Assembly (NCBI GenBank): GCA_947630725.1
Contig: CANRIS010000013.1
Span: 1 to 64,000, forward strand
Length of the DNA: 64,000 bases
Reading direction: 5' to 3'
From: an uncultured Clostridia bacterium
Lineage (GTDB): Bacteria; Bacillota; Clostridia; Lachnospirales; CAG-274
A program made the translations under genes and the position numbers. This document shows positions 34,604-44,882 of this stretch, in pieces. The notes beneath the pieces were generated by a model that made no database searches, was not told the DNA's origin, and was given only the letters and a program-made list of their open reading frames with translations. How positions within the stretch are numbered: position 1 is the stretch's first letter; the number at the start of each line of letters is the position of its first letter.

Positions 34604-36057
34604 ACTGTTTCTTCACCGCCTGTTCTGAGAGGGAGCCGCACAATAAATGTGGCGCCGCTGCCCTCGCGGCTTATTACCTTTATGCTGCCGTTGTGACGGC
34701 GTACTGTCGAGTGGGTTATCGAAAGGCCGAGGCCTGTTCCTCCCGTTTCTCTGTCACGGGTCTTGTCCACTCTGTAAAAACGGTTGAATATTTTTGACTG
34801 TTCGTCCTCGCTTATGCCCACGCCGGTATCTATAACGGATATGTAGGCGTTCTGGTGGTCGGCTTCGAGAGCGACCTTGACTACTCCACCTTCGGGAGTG
34901 TATTTTATTGCGTTGTCAACAAGATTGGATATGGCAAAGGAAAGCTTTGTCTCGTCTGCATCAATGACTACGTCCTTTTCAGCCTCGAGAATAAGCTCTA
35001 TGTCCTTTGCGTTTGAAAGGGGATATAATGTTTTCATAATGCCTATGAGCATTTTTCGCAAGTGCGTCTCTCCGAGGTTGAGCCCCGACTCTCTGTTGTC
35101 CACCTTTACAAGAGCCAGAAGGTCATTTATTATGTTTGTCATTCGGTCTATTTCGGATATTATGTCCTGCAAAAACTCCTTCAGCATTTCGGCGGGAACA
35201 GACTCGGCTGCCGTAAGGAGTAGCGTTTCGCTTAAGACCTTTATGGAGCTTAAGGGGGTTTTAAGCTCGTGGGATACGTTCGACACAAACTCCGAACGGG
35301 CGGAGTCCTCGTCTTCAAGCTTTGCGGTCATATTGTTTACGGCATCGCCAAGAATGCTTATTTCGTTGCTGCCCTTTACTTCAAAACGCTGGTGCAGGTC
35401 TCCGTCTGTTATTTTTCTTATTGTCTGTACCAAGAGGCTCAGAGGCTTTATGATATGTCCCGATGTGACATAGACTATGACCGCCATAACGATAATTATA
35501 AGTATCGTCAGCAGAAGCCAGTCGCTGCTTATGGTGCTTAAAAGCTCATATACCTCGTCAAAGCCCGTCACTATAAGCACGGCTCCCAGCATATCGCCCG
35601 AGTCGTTGTCTATATATGCCGCTGCGTATATCTTCCCGATATGGCGTCTTAAGTTAGCCGAGGATCTGCCTTCAAGAGCGTCCGCCACTTCGGGTATGAG
35701 CATAGTCTTGCCTGTTTCGGAGCTGTTTGAATCTGCCAGAACCTTTGCATTTTTGTCAAACACAAGTATCCTTGAAGAAAGCTCTGTACTTTTTTCGTCA
35801 ATGTCGTTAAGAAATTTTGCCTCCAGACCGGGGTCGGTCAGATAGCCGTTGGCTCTGATCGTTCCTGCGATTTTGTTGGCCTGATAGAGCATATCCTTTT
35901 CGTTTCTTACTTCAAAATAGCTTTTCAGAACCATACCCATAGTCAGCGAAAACAATATGAGGGACACAAGACTGATTATGAAGTAGAGGAAAAAAAGCTT
36001 CCATCTGAGGCTCCTGTACCATCTTGGCTTTTCGGGATCACTGTAAATAATAACCAA
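34600..36057 (-). CDS. membrane sensor histidine kinase (PhoR/WalK type)
   Basis: The 485-residue product has membrane segments at about 20-42 and 179-199 around an extracytoplasmic sensor domain, a HAMP domain (about 200-252), the phospho-acceptor His263 in SHELKTPLSS, and a HATPase domain with NLVDNAIKYTPEGG, DTGVGIS and GTGLGLS. It starts at a TTG inside the end of the response-regulator gene (20-bp overlap) behind AAGGTGGGG. Signal unknown; the coupled GerMN gene suggests the envelope. Confidence 0.93.
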   Translation of the reverse strand: MVIIYSDPEKPRWYRSLRWKLFFLYFIISLVSLILFSLTMGMVLKSYFEVRNEKDMLYQANKIAGTIRANGYLTDPGLEAKFLNDIDEKSTELSSRILVFDKNAKVLADSNSSETGKTMLIPEVADALEGRSSANLRRHIGKIYAAAYIDNDSGDMLGAVLIVTGFDEVYELLSTISSDWLLLTILIIIVMAVIVYVTSGHIIKPLSLLVQTIRKITDGDLHQRFEVKGSNEISILGDAVNNMTAKLEDEDSARSEFVSNVSHELKTPLSSIKVLSETLLLTAAESVPAEMLKEFLQDIISEIDRMTNIINDLLALVKVDNRESGLNLGETHLRKMLIGIMKTLYPLSNAKDIELILEAEKDVVIDADETKLSFAISNLVDNAIKYTPEGGVVKVALEADHQNAYISVIDTGVGISEDEQSKIFNRFYRVDKTRDRETGGTGLGLSITHSTVRRHNGSIKVISREGSGATFIVRLPLRTGGEETV

Positions 36058-36745
36058 CCCCCCACCTTGTATGGATATACTGAGGCTCTCCGGGGATCTT
36101 TTCGATCTTTTCTCTCAGTCTCCTTACGTGCACATCGACAGCCCGTCTCTGTTCACGGCGGGCTTCTCCGAGGGATTCGGGGTTTATTCCCCAGATGTCT
36201 CCCAGAAGTCTGTCTCTTGAATATACGGTACCCAGATTCTTCATAAGATGCATAAGAAGGTCAAACTCCTTTGCGGTCAGGTTGACCTCGGCGCCGTCCA
36301 CATAACACCTTCTTGACTTTGTGTCTATTGACAGTCCCCTTACGGTGAGTACGGAGCGGTCAACAGGCTCCTGCGGCACCTTTCTCACACTTCTTCTCAG
36401 TATGGCCTTTATTCTGGCTTTAAGCTCAAGTATGTTGAAGGGCTTTGTTATATAGTCGTCAGCCCCAAGCTCAAGACCCATTATTTTGTCCATATCCTCG
36501 CCCTTGGCGGTGACCATTATTATGGGTACGGACGAAAACTCCCTTATTCTGGAGCATACCTCAAGACCGTCTATTTTCGGGAGCATAACGTCTAAAACAA
36601 TAAGGTCGAAGTTTTCTTTTTCGGCCAGTTCGAGAGCCTCCTCTCCGTCATAGGCAACGCTTACGTCCATATTGTCCTGCGTAAGACTGAACTTGATCCC
36701 CTTGACGATAAGCTTTTCGTCATCCACAACAAGTATTTTGCTCAT
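36038..36745 (-). CDS. OmpR/PhoB-family response regulator
   Basis: The 235-residue product has a receiver domain with DD at 8-9, phospho-acceptor Asp52 in LIVLDVMLP, Thr/Lys switch residues, and a winged-helix DNA-binding domain (about 135-235) ending in RWGVGYYLQ. The ATG at 36745 is preferred with GAGGGG upstream; a GTG four codons earlier overlaps that site. It partners the downstream kinase. Confidence 0.93.
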   Translation of the reverse strand: MSKILVVDDEKLIVKGIKFSLTQDNMDVSVAYDGEEALELAEKENFDLIVLDVMLPKIDGLEVCSRIREFSSVPIIMVTAKGEDMDKIMGLELGADDYITKPFNILELKARIKAILRRSVRKVPQEPVDRSVLTVRGLSIDTKSRRCYVDGAEVNLTAKEFDLLMHLMKNLGTVYSRDRLLGDIWGINPESLGEARREQRRAVDVHVRRLREKIEKIPGEPQYIHTRWGVGYYLQ

Positions 36746-36760
36746 TTGCTCATACACCCC

Positions 36761-37114
36761 TCATTCTGTTGTAATAATATCCTTTATGTCGTTATATTTC
36801 TTTTCGCCTATTCCTTTGACATTCATTATGTCCTCGGGAGCTGCAAAGTCTCCGTTTTTGTCACGGTATTCCATAATTGCGGCGGCGGTTTTTTCACCTA
36901 TGCCCGGCAGAGCCTCAAGCTCCTCTGTGTCGGCCGTATTTATGTTTGTCTTTGCGGTCTCATAGCTTTTGTCGCCGAGATTTAGGGTTATTTCTTTTTT
37001 CTGCGTTTCATAGCTTATATACCTGTCGTCTGCGCCCAGCTGCCACATACAGAAAAGCAGGAATACTGCGGCGGCCAGAGAAAAGTAAAATAAAAGCGTT
37101 TTTGTGTCGTTCAT
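36761..37114 (-). CDS. ComEA-like helix-hairpin-helix protein
   Basis: The 117-residue product has an N-terminal membrane anchor (about 5-25), a short linker and two helix-hairpin-helix motifs: INTADTEELEALPGIGEKTA and the NVKGIGEKK repeat. ComEA proteins bind incoming DNA at the surface in competence. This one is shorter than full ComEA and lacks the SLBB domain. It lies just upstream of the response regulator on the same strand; no other competence gene is near. Confidence 0.85.
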   Translation of the reverse strand: MNDTKTLLFYFSLAAAVFLLFCMWQLGADDRYISYETQKKEITLNLGDKSYETAKTNINTADTEELEALPGIGEKTAAAIMEYRDKNGDFAAPEDIMNVKGIGEKKYNDIKDIITTE

Positions 37115-37155
37115 ACAAAAAACCATCCGTAGAAGTATAATTTTTCCTCATATCC

Positions 37156-37184
37156 TTGAAAAGAGGAAAAAAATTTGGTATAAT
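37156..37184 (+). promoter_or_regulatory. sigma-A promoter of the carboxypeptidase gene
   Basis: TTGAAA at 37156-37161, 17-bp spacer, TATAAT at 37179-37184. Confidence 0.7.
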
Positions 37185-37228
37185 TCTATAACAGGCACAA
37201 ATATTTCCCTATTTGAAAGGATAAGCTT

Positions 37229-38767
37229 ATGAAAACAAAAGCTGCGTTGATCGCTTTCTTTTTATTATACACTATTTTTATAAATAATTCCACACAAATA
37301 TTTGCCGCAGACAAAATTTCCTCGGCTCCTATAGATATGTCCGCCAAAGAGTATGACGCCGACAGCATTGAGAGCGCTCATTTTGACGAAAACGGCAGCC
37401 CCGTTGTGGTGGCCGAATCCGCTGTTGTTATGGATGCCAAAACGGGAGTGGTAATATACGGCAAGAACGAAAGGGCGCTTTGTTATCCCGCAAGCATAAC
37501 AAAGGTTCTGACGGCTCTCATAGCCTGCGAAGAAACCGAGCCTGACGATATGGTGACGTTTTCGGAGGAGGCTGTCTATGGCATAGGCGAAGGCTCAAGC
37601 TCCATAGCCGTCAGAGTGGGAGAGACGCTGAATATGGATCAGTGTATGCACGCAATACTTCTGGCATCGGCGAACGATGTGTGCGTGGGCGTAAGCGAAT
37701 TTATATCCGGCACGCAGGAGGAATTTGCAAACAAAATGAACGAAAGGGCAAAGGCTCTCGGCGCTGCCAACTCTCATTTTGCAAACGCTCACGGCTATCA
37801 TGACCCGAATCACTATACCACGGCCTATGATATGGCTCTTATACTCAAAGAGGCCATAAAAAATAAAAAATTTGCCGAATGCTACGGTGCGGAAACCTAT
37901 GACATAGCTCCCACAAACATAGTTGACGAGACAAGACATCTCGAAAACCGCTCAAAAATACTGAGGACGGGCTCGCCATATTATTATCCCTATATAAAGG
38001 GGTCAAAAACGGGCTTTACCGATCAGGCAGGCAACACCCTCATATCCTACGCAGAAAAGGACGGCATAGGTCTTATATGCTGCGTTATGGCGGATATAGG
38101 CTTTAATACATATACGGATACAAGTCTGCTTTTCGACTACGGATTTTCACGCTATGCCGAAAGGGTGCTGGCGCAGGAGGGGGAGCTGGGTCTCCTTCTG
38201 CCCGTATATCAGGAATATAAGGACAAGACGATAGATCTGGGCTTTGTGAGAGCGGCGGTAAAGGACGGATATACCGCTGTGCTTCCCGATGTTATTAACA
38301 AGGATACAATAACGATAGACTATGATGTTCCCGACAAAATAATCGGCGGCATAAACGAAGGCGACCCCATAGGCAGCGCAAATATACTCTGCGAGGGCAA
38401 CCTCATAGCCTCTCTTGAGGTGGAGGCTGCCTCGACGATTGCGCCCATACCCGAGGAGGAGCTTATAAAGCAGGAGATGAGCGAAAAGCTCGTACGCATT
38501 TTGCTTATTTCGGGGGGAGTGCTGTTTATAATACTGCTTGTGACCGTAGCCTACAGCATTTTTGGGAACCCCAAGCTAAGACGACACAGAAAAAAATACA
38601 AAAAACAGAGAAAATATTTCAGAGAGCAGAGAAAGCTCAGACAGCAGGGAGAGGAGGCTCGCCGCAAGGAGCAAAGCAGCCCCGAGGTCTATGAAAGCCA
38701 TGAGCCCGAAGAAAAATCGGGCGATTCTGAGGAGGTTTTTGTCGATGGAGCGGATCTCGGCGAATGA
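37229..38767 (+). CDS. D-alanyl-D-alanine carboxypeptidase (DacF-like, S11)
   Basis: This low-molecular-mass penicillin-binding protein trims peptidoglycan stem peptides. The 512-residue product has a signal peptide (cleavage near IFAAD), the S11 catalytic triad of motifs SITK (Ser89, Lys92), SAN and KTG, and a C-terminal beta domain. A late membrane helix (about 415-440) follows, then an unusual basic and then acidic Glu-rich cytosolic tail. Most DacF-type proteins end in an amphipathic helix; a true transmembrane anchor with a 70-residue charged tail is a variant seen in some Clostridia. Confidence 0.92.
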   Translation: MKTKAALIAFFLLYTIFINNSTQIFAADKISSAPIDMSAKEYDADSIESAHFDENGSPVVVAESAVVMDAKTGVVIYGKNERALCYPASITKVLTALIACEETEPDDMVTFSEEAVYGIGEGSSSIAVRVGETLNMDQCMHAILLASANDVCVGVSEFISGTQEEFANKMNERAKALGAANSHFANAHGYHDPNHYTTAYDMALILKEAIKNKKFAECYGAETYDIAPTNIVDETRHLENRSKILRTGSPYYYPYIKGSKTGFTDQAGNTLISYAEKDGIGLICCVMADIGFNTYTDTSLLFDYGFSRYAERVLAQEGELGLLLPVYQEYKDKTIDLGFVRAAVKDGYTAVLPDVINKDTITIDYDVPDKIIGGINEGDPIGSANILCEGNLIASLEVEAASTIAPIPEEELIKQEMSEKLVRILLISGGVLFIILLVTVAYSIFGNPKLRRHRKKYKKQRKYFREQRKLRQQGEEARRKEQSSPEVYESHEPEEKSGDSEEVFVDGADLGE

Positions 38768-38804
38768 TGCCATAGTCTGCTCTTTTGATAAAATGAGGTA
38801 AAAT

Positions 38805-40136
38805 ATGGAAATAAAATTATCCGATCATTTTGACTGCAAAAGACTTCTCAGATTTACGATGCCTTCTGTTGTGATGATGATGTTCACCTCGGTGTATGGC
38901 GTGGTGGACGGTCTTTTTGTGTCCAATTTTGCAGGAAAGACACCTTTTGCGGCTATAAATATAATACTGCCGTACATTATGCTTTTTACCACAGTGGGAT
39001 TTATGTTCGGCACGGGAGGCAGCGCCCTTGTGTCGAGGATAATGGGAGAGGGCGACCCAAAAAAGGCAAACAGACTGTTTTCTCTCATTATATATTCGCT
39101 TATAACACTCGGAATAATTTTTACGATAATTGCGCTTTTAAGCCTTCGCAGCGTTTCACGCATACTGGGCGCAGAGGGCGAAATGCTTGAATATTGCGTG
39201 CTTTACGGAAGAATAACGATACCTGCCCTCACGCCCTATATATTGCAGATAGCCTTTCACAGCTTCTGCCCCGCCGCAGGAAAGCCTAAGCTTGGCCTTG
39301 GCGTGACCGTTGCCGCAGGAGTGACAAACATCGTTCTGGACGGATTGTTTGTGGGCGTGCTTGGTGCGGGGCTTGCGGGGGCGGCGGCAGCCACCGCCAT
39401 AAGTCAGCTTTTGGGCGGCTTTGTGCCTCTTATATACTTTGCGCTGCCCAACGACAGCCTTTTAAGGCTCGGAAGAACAGGCTTTGATTCTGCGGCTATG
39501 CTTAAGGTGTGTTCAAACGGCTCCTCCGAAATGCTCACCAATATGTCGCTGTCCCTTGTGAACATACTCTATAACTTTCAGCTTATGAAATACGCAGGAG
39601 AAAACGGCATAGCGGCCTATGGTGTTATAATGTACATCAACTTTATATTTATTGCGGTATTTATAGGCTATTCCATAGGCTCAGCCCCCATTGTGAGCTT
39701 CAGCTACGGAGCCGAAAACCACAGGGAGCTTAAAAGCATATTCAAAAAAAGCCTTGCCCTCATAGGGGGCTTTTCGCTTGCGCTCACACTTTTGGCTCAG
39801 ATGCTTGCCCGTCCTCTTTCGGGGGTTTTTGTGGGCTATGACGTTCGGCTTGCGGATATGACCCACAGAGCCTTTATGCTCTATTCTTCGGCTTTTCTTA
39901 TAATGGGCTTCAACATATATGCGTCATCCTTTTTTACCGCCCTCAACAACGGACTTGTTTCGGCGGCAATATCCTTTCTGCGGACGATTTTTTTCCAGAC
40001 GGCGGCGGTCTTTATACTCCCCGTTTTTATGGGTCTTGACGGAATATGGCTGGCGCTGGCTGCGGCGGAGCTGCTCTCTCTTTTTGTGAGCATATCTTTC
40101 CTTTTGAACGGCAGAAAAAAGTACGGCTACGCATAA
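38805..40136 (+). CDS. MATE-family multidrug/toxin efflux transporter
   Basis: The 443-residue product has about twelve membrane segments and the paired MATE domain layout, with MPSVVMMMFTSVYGVVDGLFVS at the start of the first half and NMSLSLVNILYNFQLM opening the second. It exports cationic compounds against Na+ or H+. The substrate is not predictable. The ATG follows GAGG. It starts 37 bp after the carboxypeptidase gene, so read-through is possible. Confidence 0.92.
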   Translation: MEIKLSDHFDCKRLLRFTMPSVVMMMFTSVYGVVDGLFVSNFAGKTPFAAINIILPYIMLFTTVGFMFGTGGSALVSRIMGEGDPKKANRLFSLIIYSLITLGIIFTIIALLSLRSVSRILGAEGEMLEYCVLYGRITIPALTPYILQIAFHSFCPAAGKPKLGLGVTVAAGVTNIVLDGLFVGVLGAGLAGAAAATAISQLLGGFVPLIYFALPNDSLLRLGRTGFDSAAMLKVCSNGSSEMLTNMSLSLVNILYNFQLMKYAGENGIAAYGVIMYINFIFIAVFIGYSIGSAPIVSFSYGAENHRELKSIFKKSLALIGGFSLALTLLAQMLARPLSGVFVGYDVRLADMTHRAFMLYSSAFLIMGFNIYASSFFTALNNGLVSAAISFLRTIFFQTAAVFILPVFMGLDGIWLALAAAELLSLFVSISFLLNGRKKYGYA

Positions 40137-40166
40137 AACGCCCGCTGAAAAATTTTTGTTTTTATG

Positions 40167-40195
40167 TTGACATAGATATTAATTTGTGATAATCT
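40167..40195 (+). promoter_or_regulatory. sigma-A promoter of guaB
   Basis: TTGACA at 40167-40172, 17-bp spacer, TAATCT at 40190-40195. Confidence 0.65.
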
Positions 40196-40239
40196 TATAT
40201 TTAACACAAATTTTAAAGCAGAAAAAAGGAGGAGAAAAA

Positions 40240-41751
40240 ATGGCATATTTTTACAGTGAACCGTCCCATACATTCAGTGAATATTTGCTCATACCGGGGC
40301 ATACTCCAAAGGACTGCACCCCCGACAGGGTATCCTTGAAAACTCCGCTCGTAAAGTTCAATAAGGGAGAAGAACCGGCACTTTCTATGAACATTCCCCT
40401 TGTATCCGCCATAATGCAGTCGGTATCTGACGATAAAATGGCTGTCGCTTTGGCAAAGGAGGGCGGCATATCGTTTATATTCGGCTCTCAGAGCATCGAA
40501 AGTCAGGCCGAAATGATAAGAAAGGTAAAAAGCTATAAGGCAGGGTTTGTACCGAGCGACTCAAATCTGCGCCCCGACAACACTCTGGGCGACATAATCA
40601 GACTTAAAGAAAAAAAGGGACACAGCACGGTCGCAATAACCGAGGACGGAACGGCCATGGGCAAGCTGGTCGGTATAGTCACGAGCCGTGACTACAGAGT
40701 CAGCCGTATGGCGCACGATGTAAAAATATCCGAATTTATGACTCCTATAGAAAAAATAGTTTCTGCCCCCGAGGGAACGACCCTTAAAGAGGCGAACGAT
40801 ATAATTTGGGATCACAAGCTTAACTCACTTCCCATAATAGACAAAGAGGGTCGTCTTGTGGCGTTTGTTTTCAGAAAGGACTATTCCGCTCATAAAGAAA
40901 ACCCCAATGAGCTTTTGGATTCTTCAAAGAGATATATAGTGGGCGCAGGCATAAACAGCCGTGACTACAAAGAGAGAGTGCCTGCTCTTGTGGAGGCGGG
41001 CGCAGATGTGCTTTGTATAGACTCCTCTGAGGGGTATTCGGACTGGCAGAAAATGACTATCGAATATGTGAGAGAAAAATACGGCGATGATGTAAAGATA
41101 GGCGCAGGAAACGTGGTTGACAGAGAGGGATTTCTCTTTTTGGCGAAGGCAGGCGCAGACTTTATAAAAGTAGGCATCGGCGGCGGCTCTATCTGTATCA
41201 CCAGAGAAACCAAGGGCATAGGCAGAGGACAGGCCACGGCAGTCATTGAGGTTGCAAGGACAAGAGACGAATATTTCAGAGAGACGGGCATATATATACC
41301 CATTTGTTCCGACGGCGGCATAGTCTATGACTATCATATAACCCTTGCTCTTGCAATGGGAGCGGACTTCTGTATGCTGGGAAGATATTTCTCCCGCTTT
41401 GACGAATCTCCCACAAACAAAGTAATGGTAAATGGAAACTATATGAAGGAATATTGGGGAGAAGGCTCCGCAAGAGCGAGAAACTGGCAGCGCTATGATA
41501 TGGGAGGAGACAAGCAGCTTTCATTTGAGGAGGGAGTTGACTCCTATGTGCCTTATGCAGGCTCTCTTCATGACAACGTATCCCTCACACTTTCAAAGGT
41601 AAAGCATACCATGTGCAACTGCGGCGTACTCACGATACCCGAGCTTCAGAAAAACGCAAAGCTTACCCTCGTATCGTCCACAAGCATTGTGGAGGGAGGC
41701 GCTCACGACGTTGTCCTTAAGGATAACGGCATTTCGGCAGGGAGCAACTGA
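40240..41751 (+). CDS. guaB: inosine-5'-monophosphate dehydrogenase
   Basis: GuaB oxidises IMP to XMP, the committed step to GMP. The 503-residue product has the TIM barrel interrupted by two CBS domains (about residues 95-235), the catalytic Cys loop in [12 protein letters not shown], the IMP-binding SDGGI segment and the [12 protein letters not shown] phosphate loop. The flap region is of the long type. AAAGGAGG precedes the ATG at 40240, which is chosen over an earlier in-frame codon inside the promoter region. Confidence 0.93.
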   Translation: MAYFYSEPSHTFSEYLLIPGHTPKDCTPDRVSLKTPLVKFNKGEEPALSMNIPLVSAIMQSVSDDKMAVALAKEGGISFIFGSQSIESQAEMIRKVKSYKAGFVPSDSNLRPDNTLGDIIRLKEKKGHSTVAITEDGTAMGKLVGIVTSRDYRVSRMAHDVKISEFMTPIEKIVSAPEGTTLKEANDIIWDHKLNSLPIIDKEGRLVAFVFRKDYSAHKENPNELLDSSKRYIVGAGINSRDYKERVPALVEAGADVLCIDSSEGYSDWQKMTIEYVREKYGDDVKIGAGNVVDREGFLFLAKAGADFIKVGIGGGSICITRETKGIGRGQATAVIEVARTRDEYFRETGIYIPICSDGGIVYDYHITLALAMGADFCMLGRYFSRFDESPTNKVMVNGNYMKEYWGEGSARARNWQRYDMGGDKQLSFEEGVDSYVPYAGSLHDNVSLTLSKVKHTMCNCGVLTIPELQKNAKLTLVSSTSIVEGGAHDVVLKDNGISAGSN

Positions 41752-41802
41752 TTTCAGGTCACGATCCCGAACCCGTGCAGCATTAACTTAAAAAATCAAA
41801 GT

Positions 41803-41837
41803 ACAGATCCCAAGCAAAAATTTGGGGTCTGTTTTTG
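41803..41837 (+). terminator. terminator of guaB
   Basis: Arms ACAGATCCC and GGGGTCTGT, then five T. Confidence 0.8.
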
Positions 41838-41852
41838 CGTACTGCGGCAGAG

Positions 41853-41881
41853 TTGACAAAAAAATTATAAATCTGTATAAT
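41853..41881 (+). promoter_or_regulatory. consensus sigma-A promoter of the acyltransferase gene
   Basis: TTGACA at 41853-41858, 17-bp spacer, TATAAT at 41876-41881. Confidence 0.8.
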
Positions 41882-41937
41882 GAAAAAAAGAATGATTTTT
41901 ACATTCAGAAAAAATATTCCGAGGGGAGATAAAGAAA

Positions 41938-43074
41938 ATGTTTACGAGAGAAGACACAAAAGCGGTCAAGGGTATTGCCATTATTCTCATGCTTTTACAT
42001 CATATGGCAGCATTCCCCAACAGGGTTCCCGTTGGCTTTGAGGGATTTTTGTCTTTGTGGAGGCCTTTTGTTGACAAGGGCTATCTGTCTGTCTTTGCCT
42101 TGGCATCAAAGATATGCGTTGCCATATTTTTCTTTTTGGGTGGCTACGGTCTTTATAAACGCCTCAGCCAAGGCTGTTCGGTCGTTGACATAGCTGTCTC
42201 TCTCTATCGCCGCTATTGGAAAGTATTTATTATTTTTGTGCCGATAGCATACATCTTTTTTTCAAGAACGGGAGCGGATATAAACCCCCTTACCACACAC
42301 TACGAGATCACATCTGTGAAGGATTTTATCACAGAAATTATCTCCAATCTTTCGGGCTTCAGAAGCACTATAAACAGTGAATGGTGGTTTTTCTTCACAT
42401 ATCTGTGCCTGATACCCTTAGGCTGTCTGTTGTGTATGTTTACCAAAAAAAACAACAGCTTTCTGAAGGATATTTTTATAGTTTTCATAATAGATATGTT
42501 TGCGTACAATGTGTTTCCCAATATGGCAAACACAACACTGTTTGCAGGCATAAACGGAAATTTTTATTTCAAGACATTTTTTCTGCTGCCGCCTCAGATA
42601 AGCTCCTTTTTCGCAGGTATCGTGTTTGCAAAATACGATATGCTGAACCGCATCAAAGAGAGAATTTCTTCTCTGCGCTTTAAGGTGATTATATGTCCGG
42701 CTGCTATGGTCGTTGTTATGTGGAGCAGGATGTATATTATAGGAGAATCAGCCGATATAATCTATACGGCTGTATTTTCCGTCTGCGCAGCAGTCCTGCT
42801 TGACTCTGTCCGTCTGCTTAAAAGACCCTTTGTTTTTCTGGGAAAGCACAGCGCAAATATGTGGTATATTCACACCTTTTATTGCTATTATTTTCTTGAA
42901 GCCACAAAAATCGTATACTGTACGAGAAGCGTATTTCTGGATCTGCTGATTCTGATAGGTATGAGCCTGATTTCGTCTGTTCTTCTGGAGCTTTTGTACA
43001 GGCAGCTTGAAAGACTTAATAGCCTCGGCCTTAAGAAAAGGCTTGCCGCCCGTTTTGCAAAGAACGAATCCTGA
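41938..43074 (+). CDS. membrane acyltransferase (acyltransferase family 3)
   Basis: The 378-residue product has about ten membrane segments. The N-terminal KGIAIILMLLHHMAAF carries the conserved His pair of the OafA/YrhL-like acyltransferase-3 family, which acylates surface glycans or peptidoglycan. The later YGLYKRLSQG and SEWWFFFTYLCL segments also fit. No glycan cluster is nearby, so the acceptor is unknown. GAGGGGAG precedes the ATG. Confidence 0.85.
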   Translation: MFTREDTKAVKGIAIILMLLHHMAAFPNRVPVGFEGFLSLWRPFVDKGYLSVFALASKICVAIFFFLGGYGLYKRLSQGCSVVDIAVSLYRRYWKVFIIFVPIAYIFFSRTGADINPLTTHYEITSVKDFITEIISNLSGFRSTINSEWWFFFTYLCLIPLGCLLCMFTKKNNSFLKDIFIVFIIDMFAYNVFPNMANTTLFAGINGNFYFKTFFLLPPQISSFFAGIVFAKYDMLNRIKERISSLRFKVIICPAAMVVVMWSRMYIIGESADIIYTAVFSVCAAVLLDSVRLLKRPFVFLGKHSANMWYIHTFYCYYFLEATKIVYCTRSVFLDLLILIGMSLISSVLLELLYRQLERLNSLGLKKRLAARFAKNES

Positions 43075-43112
43075 CGGACACAAAAAATAAGCTTTCGGAG
43101 GAAAAATGTGAT

Positions 43113-43991
43113 ATGGATAAGGTAATGAAAAGGGCTTATGCCAAGATAAATACCGTTCTTGACATAAAGGGCAGATACCCCAACGGCTATCATATACTTG
43201 ATATGATAATGCTTTCAATAAACGTATATGACACCATAACGCTCACAAAAACGAAAAGAAGGGGCATAGAGCTTTTTTCCCAAAAAAGTATGCTGCCACT
43301 CAACAGCTCCAATCTTGTATATAAGGCCATTGACGTTATAAGAAAGAGATACGGCATAGAAACGGGAGTCAGAGCCGAAATAAAAAAGGTGATACCTATG
43401 TCGGCGGGGCTGGCTGGCGGCTCCTCGGACTGTGCCGCAGCCCTCAGAGGTATGAAAGAGCTTTTTGACATAGATATATCCGAGGAAGAGCTTTATGAAA
43501 CGGGAAAGACCCTCGGAGCCGATGTGCCGTTTTGTCTGTACGGCGCTCCCGCAAGAGCAGAGGGCATAGGAGACATACTCACCCCCATAGCTGACCTTCC
43601 TCCGTGCGGCATAGTTCTGGCAAAGCCGAGGATAAGTATGCCCACGGCGTCTGCATTCAGAGAGTTTGACTCTCTTAAGGAGCCGCAGCATCCCAACGCC
43701 GAAAAAATGATAAAATTTATGGAGGACGGAGACATAGACGGGGTCTGCTCTCAGCTCGGAAACGTGCTGGAGTCGGTCACAATAAAAAAGCACCCCATTG
43801 TTGGGGAGCTTAAAGATGAAATGCAGAGACTTGGAGCCTTGGGCAGCCTTATGAGCGGCTCAGGCTCGGCGGTCTTTGGTATTTTCAGAGATGATGAGAC
43901 AGCCGAAAAAGCCTGTCTTTATATAAGGGATAATTATGATGTCGAGTCGGTATTTTCCGCAAGGGCATTGTCACGCAGCGATTTTGTGTGA
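43113..43991 (+). CDS. ispE: 4-diphosphocytidyl-2-C-methyl-D-erythritol kinase
   Basis: IspE phosphorylates CDP-methylerythritol in the non-mevalonate isoprenoid pathway. The 292-residue GHMP kinase shows AYAKINTVLDIKGRYPNGYH, the ATP loop PMSAGLAGGSSDCAAAL, LGADVPFC and the C-terminal LMSGSGSAVFGIF motif. CGGAGG lies upstream. Its 3' end overlaps the convergent LysR gene by 58 bp. Confidence 0.95.
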   Translation: MDKVMKRAYAKINTVLDIKGRYPNGYHILDMIMLSINVYDTITLTKTKRRGIELFSQKSMLPLNSSNLVYKAIDVIRKRYGIETGVRAEIKKVIPMSAGLAGGSSDCAAALRGMKELFDIDISEEELYETGKTLGADVPFCLYGAPARAEGIGDILTPIADLPPCGIVLAKPRISMPTASAFREFDSLKEPQHPNAEKMIKFMEDGDIDGVCSQLGNVLESVTIKKHPIVGELKDEMQRLGALGSLMSGSGSAVFGIFRDDETAEKACLYIRDNYDVESVFSARALSRSDFV

Positions 43992-44878
43992 TCCTTAAGA
44001 TATTTAAGAAACAGCTCTCCCAGATGGCTTAAGGCAGTGTTTTTGTGTACTATATAGCCGAGAGTTATTCTTTCGTCTGCGTCAAGGGGACGGGAGATAA
44101 TTTCCTCGCCGTTCAGCTCCTTGTTTATTACGCCCGTGCATATCGTATATCCCGAAAGTCCTATGAGAAGATTAAAGAGGGTCGCCCTGTCGCAGACCCT
44201 TATATTTTTCTTTCTCTCTATCGTGCTGAGTATTTCCTCGGTAAAATAAAACGAATTATAGCTGCCCTGTTCATAGGAGAAATAGGGATAATCCGAAAGC
44301 TCATCGAGGGTTATCACGCTTTTCTTTGCAAGAGGGTGGCTTTTGCTTATAAAAACATGAGGAGATGCGGTAAAAAGCTCCGTAAAGAGAAGGTCGTTCT
44401 CCCGTATGAACTTGCTTATTATTTTTTCGTTGAAGTTGCTCAGATAAAGCACGCCTATTTCGCTTTTTAAAAGCCTTACATCGTCTATGATTTCAAATGT
44501 TCTCGTTTCTTTGAGGGCAAAGTCATATTCGTCAGCCCCAAGCTCCTTTATGAGATCCACATACGCATCGACCACAAAGGAATAATGCTGAGAGGATACC
44601 GAAAAATGCTGCTTTCCCGGTTTTCCTCTCAAATATTTCTGCTCCAGAAGCTCCGCCTGCTCTATGACCTGTCTGGCATATCCCAAAAATTCCTCTCCAT
44701 CGGCGGATATGCTTATGCCCTTGTTGTTTCTGTTGAATATTCTTATGCCGATCTCCTTTTCAAGCTCTTTTATGGAATTTGTAAGGCTCGGCTGAGAAAT
44801 GAAAAGGGACTTTGCAGCCTCGCTGATGGAGCCCTTGCCTGCCACTGTAATAACGTATTTTAACTGTTGTAATGTCAT
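43934..44878 (-). CDS. LysR-family transcriptional regulator
   Basis: The 314-residue product has the N-terminal winged helix (MTLQQLKYVITVAGKGSISEAAKSLFISQ, shown in full family form over residues 1-60) and a periplasmic-binding-like effector domain. It lies 4 bp downstream of the HAD phosphatase gene, so the two are one transcript; LysR proteins usually control a divergent target, which is not evident here. Effector unknown. Its 3' end overlaps ispE on the opposite strand. Confidence 0.9.
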   Translation of the reverse strand: MTLQQLKYVITVAGKGSISEAAKSLFISQPSLTNSIKELEKEIGIRIFNRNNKGISISADGEEFLGYARQVIEQAELLEQKYLRGKPGKQHFSVSSQHYSFVVDAYVDLIKELGADEYDFALKETRTFEIIDDVRLLKSEIGVLYLSNFNEKIISKFIRENDLLFTELFTASPHVFISKSHPLAKKSVITLDELSDYPYFSYEQGSYNSFYFTEEILSTIERKKNIRVCDRATLFNLLIGLSGYTICTGVINKELNGEEIISRPLDADERITLGYIVHKNTALSHLGELFLKYLKDHTKSLRDNALAENTDSTS

Positions 44879-44882
44879 TTTA